A stretch of DNA of 64,000 nt, taken from Ceratopteris richardii. Lineage: Eukaryota > Streptophyta > Polypodiopsida > Polypodiales > Pteridaceae. This document shows, piece after piece, positions 41,668 to 52,800 of this stretch. A program made the position numbers and the translations under genes. The notes under the pieces are model-generated. The model did no database searches. It was not told the DNA's origin and worked only from the letters and a program-made list of their open reading frames with translations. Within the stretch, counting starts at the first letter, position 1; each line of letters begins with the position of its first letter. The stretch covers positions 822,501-886,500 of the forward strand of contig MU260054.1 of assembly GCA_020310875.1 (NCBI GenBank). Reading direction: 5' to 3'.

Positions 41668-42337
41668 AAAACAAAGTCCAGAATTTGGAATTCTTACAGC
41701 TACACAAGTTTTAAATGGATCAACTAGAGCAAAAGAAGGACTAGTCCCAGAAATTAGGCCAATACCACAAAATGGACTAAGTCCAAGAATGTGGCCAATG
41801 CAGGAGCTGAGCAACCTCCCTGATGAAAAGGTTTCTCGCATCAGACAAATTTCAGAAAAAGGACTAATTTTAGAAGAGAAACTACCTTTAGTGAACGAGT
41901 CTATCCCACAAGGACCAATTCGTGAAAATAGACCAAAGTTGACTTTTGCACATCAAATTTGGTCTCATTACAAGAAATCCACTCAACAGAGATTGATGCT
42001 GGAGTACTTACTCGTGCTCAAAGGAAGAAGTTGGAGCAAAATAGACAAAAGACCAATTTTGTTGAAGAAGCAGTGCATAACCTGAAGATGCCTTGCTACA
42101 ACGAAAAAGGTAAGGAGGTGGACAAGGATTACAAGGACACAGTGAAGGAGCTACAAGGGTCATCAGAAGAACTTGAGTCCGAGTGCACCATCATGGAAAC
42201 AGAGAACCTCCTCAAGAGCACATACAAACACGTATCTCTATACGATCTTTTGAGGATAGACGAAAGATTTAGAAGTGATGTCTTAGGGATATCGAGACAT
42301 TTTGTCCTCCTCCCCCTGAGATAACAATTAGTGACGG
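41668..42337 (+). pseudogene. Gypsy E region between gag and protease
   Basis: Short frames only. 41959-42324 encodes GVLTRAQRKKLEQ and YKHVSLYDLLRIDERFRSDVLG, which resembles the pre-protease linker of Tat-type Gypsy Pol. It stops just before GACGG (42333-42337) and the LTR of F. Confidence 0.5.
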
Positions 42338-45300
42338 TATCGGGATGAAATCCCGCAAGGAGTGTGCATTGTTTTTTTCAAAAGTTCATTGTTTTATGAC
42401 GGTTTGTGTGATGTTTTGATCTAAAGAGGGTACATTTCATGCATGATTTGATTGATTTGATTGCCTGTGTGATGAGAAACCATGTTAGAGATGTGCGTTA
42501 GAACGGTGCGTGTAAATAACTGACGTCAGACCCTTGAAAACTTTAGGTTTGACCCTTGAAACTGATTGGAAACGCGAGTTTACCCCCCTGAAAATCGGAC
42601 TTGAACCCTTGGAAACCCTTGGATGTTAGGCCGAAATTGTAAATAAACTGTTGAATTGACGAGCTTGAGATAATTGTGACCAAACCCTGATTTTTCCGAC
42701 CAAACACCCTAGGTCGGACCCTTGGAATTGGTGTTTATCCTAGCCCAAACCCTTAGATTAATTAACCCTGTATATAGTGTGAAACCAAAACATTAATTTA
42801 GGGAAAATAAAAAGGACAAAAATAAAAAAATGGAATTAAGAGATGGGATTTTCCAAGAATAGTAAGTGAACATGCATGGTCATCCGAAATTGGAAAGTTG
42901 AGTAGGGAGGTTGGAAACTTCTAGATGAACGTCCCAAGGAGAGAAGGATGGGGAAGCCAAGCCTCATTTGTTTTTCCTTGTTGATCTTCTTGGTGCGTCC
43001 ACTCTACAGGTATGCTTTCTTATCCTCCTCTTATTCATTTTTCCTTATTCATGTTCATGAATTTGCATGAGAGAGAGAGAAAGTCGTGTGTACTCTCGAC
43101 TCCTAAGCCATGGCGGCGGCTCTTAGTATACTCGACGCAGTAGAGTTGAAGAGAGAGAGATGAAGAGAGATATGCGCGGAGATGCGTAGATCATTGAGAG
43201 AGAGAGTGATTCCGCCAATAGAGATAAGGCAGGTTACATCTGGAGAGAGAGAGAATGGCCGTTGGCGTGCTACAGAATTCGAGGAGAGGGAAAAAGAGTA
43301 TTTGTACGTTGCAGAGTGTAGAAGAATTTGCAGCTAGATGCTCGATGTCAACAGAGAATTGGCAGACCAATTCTAGAGAGACCGAGAAAGGATCTGTGGT
43401 CAACAGCAACGGTGAGAGAGATATGTTGTTTGGTGAGAGCAAAAACTGGACGCGTGTATCAGAGTACGGGATAGAGAGATGAGCGTGGATGGAGAGAGAC
43501 AGGACGGAGTCTCTGAGATATCTGTTGATGGCGGCTGCATATAACAGCAATAAAGAGAGAGAGATGGACGCACAGAACAGGCGGCAGACGGAATTGGCGA
43601 AGACACGAGTAGTCAGAGAGAAGAGAGAGATGTGCTGCTGTCGTAGTGGTAAAAGCAGAGAACAATTCACGCATTAGAGAGAAGTCGTGCGGCAGCGCTG
43701 TGAGGAAGACGACATGGAGAGAGAGAGAGAGGCTGCAAGTCGATGCTTTTGTCCGTCTTAGAGAGAGAGAGAATGAATTTTGTAGCGCAGACGATGAAGC
43801 TCGGCGCGGAAGATCGACAGAGAGTGAGAGAGACCCAAATTTTGGGCGTTGCTATTGGATATGGAGGTCGATGCAGGAATGGTGAAGGCGATGGGTACGC
43901 TCCAGGCAGAGACGAGAAAGAGAGATAGAGAGAGAGAGAGAGATCGGTGTTGTGGCAGACCGTCGGCTATGGTAGAAGAAACGGCTAAGGTGTTGTAGCA
44001 GGCCGTCGGCTGTGACCGCAGAGCACGCAAGAGAGAGAGAAGAAATGGCCGCAGAAGAGAGCGCTGGAGAGAGAGACCGATAGAGGCGGTGATGGATGGA
44101 TCGAGAGAGAGATACTAGGTAGTGGGTCGTGCTTCTCCACTCATTGAGAGAGGAGAGAGACAGAGATCTAGCCGGCATCTGATGCGCTGCAGAGTGCTCC
44201 GCATCACAGAGAGTGATAGAGACGATGTTTATGGCCGTGCGCGAAGCTGTTGGCGGATGAATCTAATGCACCGACACAGAAACACTTAGCACATTGAAAC
44301 AGAGTCTTCAGGCTGATGATGCACTGCAGAATCTGTGTTGTGGGGAGAGATGCTTGCGCAGGCAGAGATTACATAGACGGAGAGAGAGTGGGTAAGCTCG
44401 AGTCACATAGGGATTTCGGGGGACGTCGCCGCAGCGTGAGAGAGAGAGAGATCTTCGAAGTTCGGTCGACAGACCTCAGATGCTGACAGGGCACTGCATA
44501 CGTTAGCGACATATCGCAGGGATATGCGGAGATCAGGAGAGAGATATTCATGTCCAGGATTAGCACTGCTGCGTGTCTGAGGGAGGAGAGGTGGCGCCAC
44601 ATATGAGTGAGAGGAGATGGTTGAAATTAGTGGCGGCGCAGCTGTAGACATGGATGAGGTTGACACAAGAGAGAAAGGGTGGAAGAGAGAGAGAGACGCC
44701 GCTTTCCTTGATTCCTGCATTTCATATGTTTTGTTGTATCTTGCGCTGGACAAAATGGCCCATCTACAGAAGAAGAAACCCATCTACAGAAGAAGAAACC
44801 CATTTGAAATGTCTATTCTGCAAAAGCATAGTTCTTCTTTCATTTAAAACTTCTTTCTCGACGCTTTCAAATGTCAAAATCTTTTAGGAACAGCATACAA
44901 CAAGTCGTGAGCTACTCTCATGCAAGATGAAGACGTAGAATTAGTTGCGCACCATGTGAAATGTTTATGATATATGATTTTTCGTGAAGGACCAAAGTAT
45001 ACAGGGAAGATAACTCTATATTCACAGAAATCATTTGGACGGATTGTGTATGAACTGTAAATAAAGGGAACTTTCATATTCTTCTTGGGATATATAAAAG
45101 GAAATGTTGTGATGGTATTCACTTTATGTGATGAATTCTTGCTAAAAAGAAGTTGCTAATAAAGAAATTATAATTCTCATTTAAAGAGTATGTCTGATTC
45201 TTTTTGGAATAAACTAATGAGTGTTATTTTTTCGTTTCCTCGTTGATCTTCTTGATGCATCCACTCTACAGGTTTGATTTGCGCGGATTTTGAAGTAAAG

Positions 45301-45843
45301 AGCTGCAAAGTGAGGACTTGAAGAAAAACTTGGATCGAAGAAAGGTGAAGAAAAGATTAAATCGCAAAGAGCAGAAGACAAAGATCGAGGGTGACTTCCT
45401 GCACTGTAGCGGGAAGCCTACATCATATCCAGCCGATCCGCACTGCAGCGGCAGCATTTATTTGTATTTATCTGTTCCGCACTGTAGCGGATATTTGTAT
45501 CGCGGACCCGCACTGTAGCGGGCATCACTGTATCATTCAGATTTTATTGTATCATCGAGTTTGTATATACACCGACCCAGTGATTTCGAGAATCAGTGCT
45601 GTATCTGATTTGTCTCTTTCTCGACGCCTACGGTCGTGTACGCATGCACATCTCGACACTTCCAAGGGGAGAGGGTCCCACACGTACAAGGATCGCGCAC
45701 GCTCCAGAGAGCACAGGCGAGGCGCCCAGCGCGCAGACGCCGCTCGCAGGACAGCGGGAACGGCGTACCAGAGCGGGGCCTGATCCAACCCCAGGCGTCG
45801 GCTTCCCATCACGACCTTCTTCTTCCCGACACCTGAACCCGAT
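42338..45843 (+). repeat. Gypsy F 5' LTR
   Basis: It aligns with 53574-57028. The 3' border is approximate (the CCCGAT at 45838-45843 could pair with ATCGGG at the start) because the other LTR is truncated. 43070-44700 is dense in GAGAGA. It lacks the TATA box (15-bp deletion at 42955/42956) and has an extra 20-bp duplication near 44760-44800 (CATCTACAGAAGAAGAAACC). The 38-bp direct repeats are at 42974-43011 and 45235-45272. Confidence 0.8.
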
Positions 45844-46315
45844 GTGAAGCGAGGCGGTTGCCCGGTGATCCTCATCGCGTCACCTACTCCTTGAGGAAAG
45901 AGACAAGAACCTCGGCATTGGACAGAGATTTCCAGGTACTAGCACTTCAAGTTATTTGAAATTTTGCATTGCTTCATATACACTGCTGAAACAGAAAGAC
46001 TGTCTTGCTGTCTGCGTTTAAACATCCACGCTTTGCATTAGTTTAGTCCATACGTGTGAGCACTTTTTTTCTTGCTAAGACTAGGGATTTACTGATTTCA
46101 TAGCTTAGATAGAACATTAGAAAACTTATCACAAAAAGGGGGAAAATACATTGAAATCTTGGGAATCGAAGAGAGGACAGTTCGACTAGACTTTGGCCTA
46201 GGCAAATCAGAGAGCTTAGACTGACCTTTACCTCCTGGCTCGTGACTCATCAAGCCTCTTCTCTGATCTCTACTCTGAGCTTAGAGAGATAGTTGAACCA
46301 CTTACACTAGACCTT
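45844..46315 (+). other. Gypsy F leader
   Basis: Short leader before gag. No sequence I could match to a tRNA 3' end was found near the LTR border, so either the primer site is unusual or the border is misplaced. No gene. Confidence 0.5.
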
Positions 46316-48946
46316 GTGCTACATTCTAGGACAGAGCAGAGAAGAGAGATGGAGGATATATTCAAGGAAATGGTAATAGAGAAACAAGGGGCTCGCGTAG
46401 TCCAAGCAGTATTGAGAGAAAAAGGGAAGTTTACAGGCTTGAACGTAACCGAGTACCTAGATGTTTTTGAGGAACAGGCACGGATTTATGGTCTACCCGA
46501 AGATGTGTTTACACATTACTTCACACGGGTAGTATCAGGATCCATTTTAGCCCCTATTACAGTGCATATTGCAAAGCCTTGGGCTGAGTTCAGAAAGGAA
46601 TTGCATAAACTCTTTTATCTAGAAGACTTTTCCCAACACAGCAGAGAAGGGTTCTTGCGGTGGATAAGCTCTCTGAAGCCCACTGCATCCCTCACTCAAC
46701 TTTTGAATGAGTTCTTGAGAAGATATGAACAACTTCCACAGGCCGATTTAGATGCTTTGAAACCTGATCTAGTTATATCTTTCCTTAGGATCTTAAGTCT
46801 TGAAGACAGGACTGAGGTCGAAAGGAGGATTGAAGAGCCTGGGAAGAGATTTGGATTGACTGAAGATTGGGGTGTAGTGAGGAGAGAGGTAGAAGCGGTT
46901 GCCCAAATGAGGCAACGCCAGGCGGTGTTATATGATAGACCTGCAGTGGTAACACCACAACCGCCTAGGGAAGCTCCACTTCCGGCAATTCCGAATGTGC
47001 CTGCAACGTCAACTTTTGCTAACGTTGCATCCACTTCGCGATCGCCAATAGAGCTACAGGTTGAGATTCTCAGTCGACAGATAGAGAATCTTATTACAAT
47101 GCAAGCATCTATGTCAAAAGAAATGGCGAGTATTCATAATAAAGTTAATTCTATGGGATATCAGGACCCCACTCCTCCTCAGGCGAGTACGAGTTATGTA
47201 GATACATTACAGAGAGGCACTATGCCCGTTCCAAATATGCAAGGCTATGTGATGCCACAGCCTGCACCTCTAGTGCAGCCTGTTGCCCAACAGATACCTA
47301 CACCACCAATGCAAACCACATTTCAAAGAAACATTGGACCTTTTGAGAGACGAGCGACTGGTGGGTTTGGAGGGGCTAAGAGATGCATATGGTGTGATGC
47401 ACAAGAGCATTTTTCATATGTCTGTGAAGAGCTTAAGCTAGCAAAAGAACATCAACTGGTGATAGATATTGATAAGAAGTTATGTGACTTCAGGACCCGC
47501 CTTCCTCTACCTGTGAATTGGGGAAAGGGGGGAATGAAGAAGTTTTATGAAGATTTATCTGGCAATAATGCAAGTACATCAGCTGCACGATTAGAACCTG
47601 TTGAGGAAGAAGATGAAAAAGTGCCTAGACCTCGACCCCAAAGAAATTATTCCATTGAGGCTTTAGTGAGGGCTAGGGATGCCATTATGCAGAAGACTGC
47701 CTGGAAGTCTCCTGTTGAAGAATCCTCGGTCTATTCCCATATAGCCAATGTGGAGGAAAAGAGGAAGAGAGATGAGAGTCAGGAAGAGACTGAGCCAAAA
47801 AGAAGAGTGACCAGAAAGCAAAGCCAAGAGGCCGAAGGAAAGGCTAAAGAGCCAGAAAGGAAAGTACAATTCAAAGAGCCTGTTGTTTCAAAGGAAGAGG
47901 CAAAGAAGAAAGAGATAAGAGAAGGAAAGAGGCCGGCTGGGCCAACTAAGATTCAAGAACTGACTAAGGAGAAAGAGAAAGAACCTGAACTGGTTCAAAA
48001 GAAAGATGAAATTCAAGAAAGTATTCAAGAGGCTGACAAAGAAAAGAAGAAGAAAAAGAAGAGAACTCCAAAGGCTGTATTAATTTCTGAGTTGGAAAGG
48101 AAAAATGATGCAAGAGAAATATTAAATGACATTTTACTAAAGAGCCAAGTGACCATGTCCTTGGAGCAGGTCTTCTCCATAGCGAAGCCTGAGTTCAAGG
48201 ACAGTTTTATAAAGCTGGTTAAGAGAAAGAGGTTTCCACTACCTGAAGATGTAGAGATGGAAGAAGCACCTGAAGATATTCAAGTGACAAATGAAGCAGT
48301 TACATTGAGTGATACATCTGATGATGATGATGATGAGGTTGCCAGGTGTCATAAAAATTCTCTAGGTCCTATCATACCTGATGATGAAATGAGGAAGACA
48401 GAAAGTGAGTTTAGCAGGACCTTTTGGGCGAGGGGAACTCCAGAGATGAAGATAAAGTTAGGGAGCAACGAGGAGTCATGTTTTGCTCTGGCCTTGATTG
48501 ACTCAGGGTCAAAGATAAATGTGATTTCTAAGAAGCTCTATGATAAGTTTAGGTGGCCGATTGATAAAGATCATGGATGGAGGATGAGGACAGCGGATAA
48601 TGGTTCAGGAGCACTGCTTGGGGCATGCGCCTTTGTGCCTGTGACCATAGGTGGAATTTCTGAGGAATTTCACTTCTTTGTCCAGGACCATTGTTCATAT
48701 GAGGCTATCCTTGGGCAGCCCTTCATAGCTGAGGTAAGAATGGAGACTAAGGCCATGGATGATGGATCTGCCTATGCACGAATCCGTTCTAGATCTGGTC
48801 TACATTCTTTGCAAGTGATGATTGTGTGTCCAAATCACTCCAGGAATAGAAAGAATATAAGAAAGAAACCTATTAATTCACATGACCATGATGAGTGTAT
48901 GCTTGTTGGAGAGTATGGAGCTTCTGCTGATCAAAATTTCTGTTAG
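46316..48946 (+). CDS. Gypsy F Gag-protease
   Basis: 876 residues. The first ATG is at 46316, but MEDIFKEM at 46349 could also start. Residues ~40-200: a helical Gag core (VTEYLDVFEEQARIYGL, AEFRKELHKLFYLED, LLNEFLRRYEQL, SFLRILSLEDRTEVERRI). A P/Q-rich linker follows, then a canonical zinc knuckle CIWCDAQEHFSYVC at about 357. Residues ~470-620 are a K/E-rich charged segment. Retropepsin is near the C-terminus: ALIDSGSKINVIS at about 725 and YEAILGQPFIAEV. Thus protease is fused to Gag, and RT lies in the -1 frame. The frame ends 6 nt after a slippery heptamer, which would set the Gag-Pro to Gag-Pro-Pol ratio. Confidence 0.9.
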   Translation: MLHSRTEQRREMEDIFKEMVIEKQGARVVQAVLREKGKFTGLNVTEYLDVFEEQARIYGLPEDVFTHYFTRVVSGSILAPITVHIAKPWAEFRKELHKLFYLEDFSQHSREGFLRWISSLKPTASLTQLLNEFLRRYEQLPQADLDALKPDLVISFLRILSLEDRTEVERRIEEPGKRFGLTEDWGVVRREVEAVAQMRQRQAVLYDRPAVVTPQPPREAPLPAIPNVPATSTFANVASTSRSPIELQVEILSRQIENLITMQASMSKEMASIHNKVNSMGYQDPTPPQASTSYVDTLQRGTMPVPNMQGYVMPQPAPLVQPVAQQIPTPPMQTTFQRNIGPFERRATGGFGGAKRCIWCDAQEHFSYVCEELKLAKEHQLVIDIDKKLCDFRTRLPLPVNWGKGGMKKFYEDLSGNNASTSAARLEPVEEEDEKVPRPRPQRNYSIEALVRARDAIMQKTAWKSPVEESSVYSHIANVEEKRKRDESQEETEPKRRVTRKQSQEAEGKAKEPERKVQFKEPVVSKEEAKKKEIREGKRPAGPTKIQELTKEKEKEPELVQKKDEIQESIQEADKEKKKKKKRTPKAVLISELERKNDAREILNDILLKSQVTMSLEQVFSIAKPEFKDSFIKLVKRKRFPLPEDVEMEEAPEDIQVTNEAVTLSDTSDDDDDEVARCHKNSLGPIIPDDEMRKTESEFSRTFWARGTPEMKIKLGSNEESCFALALIDSGSKINVISKKLYDKFRWPIDKDHGWRMRTADNGSGALLGACAFVPVTIGGISEEFHFFVQDHCSYEAILGQPFIAEVRMETKAMDDGSAYARIRSRSGLHSLQVMIVCPNHSRNRKNIRKKPINSHDHDECMLVGEYGASADQNFC

Positions 48947-51096
48947 GATCCACTGTTGAGCGAGACAACAGTGGGAGTTGGTTTGATGTCTCGCATGATT
49001 TTGTACAAAGATTTGAAAGTTTTTCTGTTTATTCATCTGCATTCAAGTTGCTATGCTTAAAGAAAGAAAATGTTTCAAATAAATTCAGAAAAGTTCATGA
49101 GAGATACTATAAGGATTTAGGAATGATGTTAGCTGACGAGAAGATTGAAGATGTGATCGAGTTGGAGAGAAGTTCGACTTCTCTGGAAGAGCTTGAGCAG
49201 GCATTTGAGAGAAATGAGAAATCAAAAATCATTATGCTCAGCTCTATCCAAGAGTATGAGATGATTAAGGAGTTTATGAGAGAGCATGAAGCAAGTGTAA
49301 ATACAAAGTATAAGACTGTGGATAAAAAAGTGAAGCCTATAGCTCAGCCATTGCCAGAAGATAGTCATGAAAAGTATCTACGAGTGTCAGATGAACCTAT
49401 GCTGAGACGACGAGAGCTCATAGGGCATCATTTCACTGATGAGACTATTAAAGAGATCAAGTTTGGAGAGAAATTGTTTCTGAGAGAAGAAGAGAAAAAG
49501 AAATTTATTGAAGTTATTAAGAAACATGAAAAAGCATTTTCACTTTTTCCACATGAGATAGGTTGTGCAGACCCGAAACAAGTACCTCCCATGATTATCT
49601 TTACAGTGCCACATATACCATGGAATATCCGGCCTATACCAGTCCCAAAGGCTCACTTACCTGAGCTGATGAGTTTGCTAAAGGAAAAGATTTCCATGCG
49701 GATATTGGAACCCTCCTCGGCTCCATATTCAAATAGGTGGTTTACTGTGCCTAAGAAAAATGGGAAGCTTCGTTTCATTCACGATCTGCAACCTGTGAAT
49801 AAAGTCACAATTAGAAATGTAGGGACAGGACCCATAGTGGATGAGTTTGCTGAGGCGTTTGTTGGGCATTCCATCTACTCTATGGGAGACCTGTATTCAG
49901 GTTATGACCAGTTTCAGTTGGCTATGGAGAGTAGAGACATTACGACCATGAGGACTCCACTGGGCCTTGTACGCATGTGTACTTTGCCGCAGGGAGCGAC
50001 GAATTCTGTGGCTCACATGATGAATGCCATGAATCTGGTTTTACGAGACTTTATACCATCTGTGACTATGCCATTCATTGATGATGTTCCGATAAAGGGA
50101 TGTGAGGAAAGAGTGAAAGATGTGAGTTTAGATGCTTCAGGATGTAGAAAGTTTGTGAGAGATCATATTGCTGATTGTGAGAAGATCTTTGAGAGGTTTG
50201 AAGATGTGGGGCTAACACTTTCTTTAGAGAAATCGGTTTTTGGCGTTGATGAGGTCCTCATTGTAGGACATCTGTGTGGACATTATGGCCGCAAGCCGTA
50301 CCCGCAGAAAGTTGAGGTCATTAGCAGGATCTCTGAAGTGTGTCGTAATGTCAGTGAGGTGAGAAGGTTTCTAGGAGCCTGTGTATTCTATGTGATATGG
50401 ATTCCTCACTTTGCTCACGTTGCGAACCCCTTATATGATCTCCTGAGAAAGAGAAAGAAGTTTGTATGGACAGAGAAACAGTCGAGAGCTATGCGTAAAC
50501 TAAAGCAACTGCTAATTGAAGCTCCGATTCTGAAGCGTGTTGACTATTCAGGTCAGAGACCTATCATTTTGACCGTTGATACCAGTCCTATTGGCATAGG
50601 CTGGGTCATAGGGCAAGATGATGATGAGGGGCAGAGATATGCAGTGCGCTTTGGTGCTAAGATCCTACATGATACCCAAAGAAAATATCCACAGATTAAG
50701 AGAGAGTTATGGGGATTAGTGACTGCTTTAAAGAGCGATAAAGAGTATTTCATTGGGGCGAATGTGATAGTTGAGACTTACTGTCTTCCACTGATTGGCA
50801 TGATTGCAAATTGTTCATCTCCGGATATTGCTATGCTTAGATGGATCTCTTATATAAAGTTTATAAATCCTGCATTTGTACACATAGCTGGGAAGTCGAA
50901 TACAGTGGCTGATATGCTTTCAAGAGCAAAGTTTGATGATGAGTCTGATGATGATGATAAGGTAGAAAGGGATATACATATGATGAGATACGATCCATTG
51001 GTGTATGTATATGAGCAGTTCCGAGAGAATGAGTATGATGGTGAGTGGAGAGATATAGGGAGATATCTGAGTACTCTGAAACCTTCCCGAGGCTAG
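48931..51096 (+). CDS. Gypsy F reverse transcriptase-RNase H
   Basis: Frame -1 relative to gag-pro. There is no AUG near its start (the first long-frame codon used at 49048 is TTG), consistent with expression by frameshifting. RT: SNRWFTVPKKNGKLRFIHDL, GDLYSGYDQFQLA, PLGLVRMCTLPQGATN, catalytic FIDD at about 50077-50088, VGHLCGHYG. RNase H: ILTVDTSPIGIGWVIGQ, RYAVRFGAKIL, KYPQIKRELWGLV. These make and degrade the RNA-DNA hybrid. A D-rich tail (DDESDDDDK) follows. The frame ends at TAG 51094; in the same frame KSYNFFLKDG appears afterwards, so this stop may be a mutation rather than the natural end. Confidence 0.88.
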   Translation, partial: SKFLLGSTVERDNSGSWFDVSHDFVQRFESFSVYSSAFKLLCLKKENVSNKFRKVHERYYKDLGMMLADEKIEDVIELERSSTSLEELEQAFERNEKSKIIMLSSIQEYEMIKEFMREHEASVNTKYKTVDKKVKPIAQPLPEDSHEKYLRVSDEPMLRRRELIGHHFTDETIKEIKFGEKLFLREEEKKKFIEVIKKHEKAFSLFPHEIGCADPKQVPPMIIFTVPHIPWNIRPIPVPKAHLPELMSLLKEKISMRILEPSSAPYSNRWFTVPKKNGKLRFIHDLQPVNKVTIRNVGTGPIVDEFAEAFVGHSIYSMGDLYSGYDQFQLAMESRDITTMRTPLGLVRMCTLPQGATNSVAHMMNAMNLVLRDFIPSVTMPFIDDVPIKGCEERVKDVSLDASGCRKFVRDHIADCEKIFERFEDVGLTLSLEKSVFGVDEVLIVGHLCGHYGRKPYPQKVEVISRISEVCRNVSEVRRFLGACVFYVIWIPHFAHVANPLYDLLRKRKKFVWTEKQSRAMRKLKQLLIEAPILKRVDYSGQRPIILTVDTSPIGIGWVIGQDDDEGQRYAVRFGAKILHDTQRKYPQIKRELWGLVTALKSDKEYFIGANVIVETYCLPLIGMIANCSSPDIAMLRWISYIKFINPAFVHIAGKSNTVADMLSRAKFDDESDDDDKVERDIHMMRYDPLVYVYEQFRENEYDGEWRDIGRYLSTLKPSRG
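48934..48974 (+). promoter_or_regulatory. Predicted -1 ribosomal frameshift signal (gag-pro to pol)
   Basis: In the Gag frame the last codons are GAT CAA AAT TTC TGT TAG. The heptamer A AAT TTC (48934-48940) fits X XXY YYZ. After a 9-nt spacer (48941-48949), CCACTGTTG (48950-48958) pairs perfectly with CAACAGTGG (48966-48974) across a 7-nt loop AGCGAGA. Slipping by -1 enters the pol frame, which is open from 48931, so the overlap is only 16 nt. All three parts of a canonical signal are in place; function is inferred. Confidence 0.8.
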
Positions 51097-52320
51097 TCCA
51101 CAAATAAGTATAGATCCATCAGGAAAAAGTCTTACAACTTTTTCTTGAAGGACGGGGATACTAAGTTCTAGGAGTCTTCAGAGCAAGGTGATGAGAGAGA
51201 TGCACGAGACCTTATGGGCAGGTCACAAAGGATTCTTTGCTACATATGAGAAGATTAGGGAAGCCTACTGGTGGCCAAGGATTTATGTAAGTGTGAGAGA
51301 TTTTGTAGACACTTGTGCTACATGCCAAGTGCATTCATCAGTTAGGCACAGAGACCCGTTACATCCGACTTACCCTCCTTGTATCCATTACAAGTGGGTG
51401 GTCGACCTTGTAACCATGCCCAAAGGGATAGATAAGATGAGATACATTGTACTTGCCAGAGAGGACTTGACCAACCATGTGGAAGGTCGAGCTCTTCGTA
51501 CGAAGACTACTTATAATGTATGCAAATTCCTTTTAGAAGAAGTGATCTCAAGATTCGGATATGTTGAGAAAGTGGTTGCGGACAGGGGAGAGTTGGATGC
51601 GAGAGAGGCAAAAGAGTTCTTTGATCGTCATGGAATTCGATTGTCTCTCACCACTGCCTATAATCCAGAGGCAAATGGGAAAATCGAGAGAGGTCACCCT
51701 TCCATTGTGAATGCGATCTCTAAGGCTTGCAGCGATGACATCAAGCAGTGGCCTAGGTTTCTTCCGTTCGCGTTATGGGCTGATAGGATGACTTACACTC
51801 GGTCCACAGGATTCATGCCTGCTGAATTAATGTATTGTCAGAAACCAGTCTTCCCCATCCAGACTCAGATAGTGACATGGTTGACGCTCCCATGGAATGA
51901 TGGTATGACGAGAGAAGAGTTATTATCATTGAGAATAAAGCAGTTAGAACAAGGAAATGAAAAGTTGAAAGAAGCAGTCCAAAACTTAAAGGAGTCAAGG
52001 CTAAAGAATAAGATCTATTTGACAAAACCCATCGACTCAGACCACATAGGATTGAGGTAGATGATTAGGTGTTGGTGTACGACAGTACATTCGATACTCA
52101 GTATGATGCTAGGAAGAAATTGACTAAACGATGGTTTGGGCCGTATGTGGTTACGTCTGTGTTTGAAAATGGTACGTATGCGCTTCGTGAGTTAGACAAT
52201 ACTCCTTTGAGATCTTTGATTGCAGGAAAGAGGATAAAATTATTCAAGAAAAGAAATGAAGTGGATTATGAGATTGAGCAAGAACTTCTGGAGGATACTG
52301 ATGACACTCGAGGGAACTGA
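51097..52320 (+). pseudogene. Gypsy F integrase, split over frames
   Basis: Frame 2 (51188-52060) holds the HHCC module (HETLWAGHKGFFATYEKIRE, then CATCQ) and the core with D (KWVVDLV), D (VVADRGELD) and E (ANGKIERGHP). A frameshift near 52040 moves the tail to frame 1, where IEVDD, a TAG, and VLVYDSTFDTQYDARK, KRWFGPYVV are read to 52320. Upstream, KSYNFFLKDGDTKF and a stop are in the RT frame. So two shifts and two to three nonsense codons separate integrase from RT. The DDE residues remain. Confidence 0.85.
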
Positions 52321-52797
52321 TGACACTGAGGCTGATGCTGATGAAGAATGATAGACCATGGAATTAAAGAGAAGCTGGATCAAAATGGAAAACAAAAAAA
52401 AAGACCAAGTGAAACGTTTCTGATTTGAGTTCTGTTTTCTTTCTGATAGAGCATATGCATTGCATTACTGTGTGTGATAAAGATATGTATGAGTATATGA
52501 AAATCATGTAGAATGAAGATAACAAAGATCTATTATGGGTTTGCATGAAGCATGAGCAGCTAGAAATTATATGAATAGGATCAGTTAGTGGACTAGAGAC
52601 TTTTGGGAGTGGAAGTTTGGGAATGTGATGACATGCTTAGACCGAGTGCATGTATATGCTGATTGATTTGAACACTTAGTGAGTGGGAAACTTTGGATCC
52701 TAGTATTTATTTCCTATGAGATCTTACCTCCATATGGATCATGATTTATAAAGAAACATTCATACTCATGCCAGCTTATATGTGCGTGTATGTTGTT
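52321..52797 (+). other. Gypsy F 3' non-coding region, first part
   Basis: AT-rich sequence with no gene or clear repeat. It leads into the structured repeats at 52801. Confidence 0.6.
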
Positions 52798-52800
52798 GGT

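Larger units (their letters stand above)
38253..42337 (+). mobile_element. Gypsy E: 5' half of a Tat-like LTR retrotransposon
   Basis: LTR, primer-site-like sequence, a repeat-rich leader, gag and the start of the region before protease are present. Then the element is cut at 42337 by the LTR of Gypsy F. No protease, RT or integrase of E is seen in the window; they could lie beyond 64000 or be lost. The left border follows ATGGG of LINE-D; the target duplication cannot be checked without the right end. Confidence 0.82.

Noticed and set aside
43191-43670. Antisense frames rich in Ser/Leu in the F LTRs (also 54442-54921, 54710-55279)
   Set aside because: They are translations of GA-rich LTR sequence, repeated in both LTRs, without motifs. 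Low complexity explains the lack of stops.
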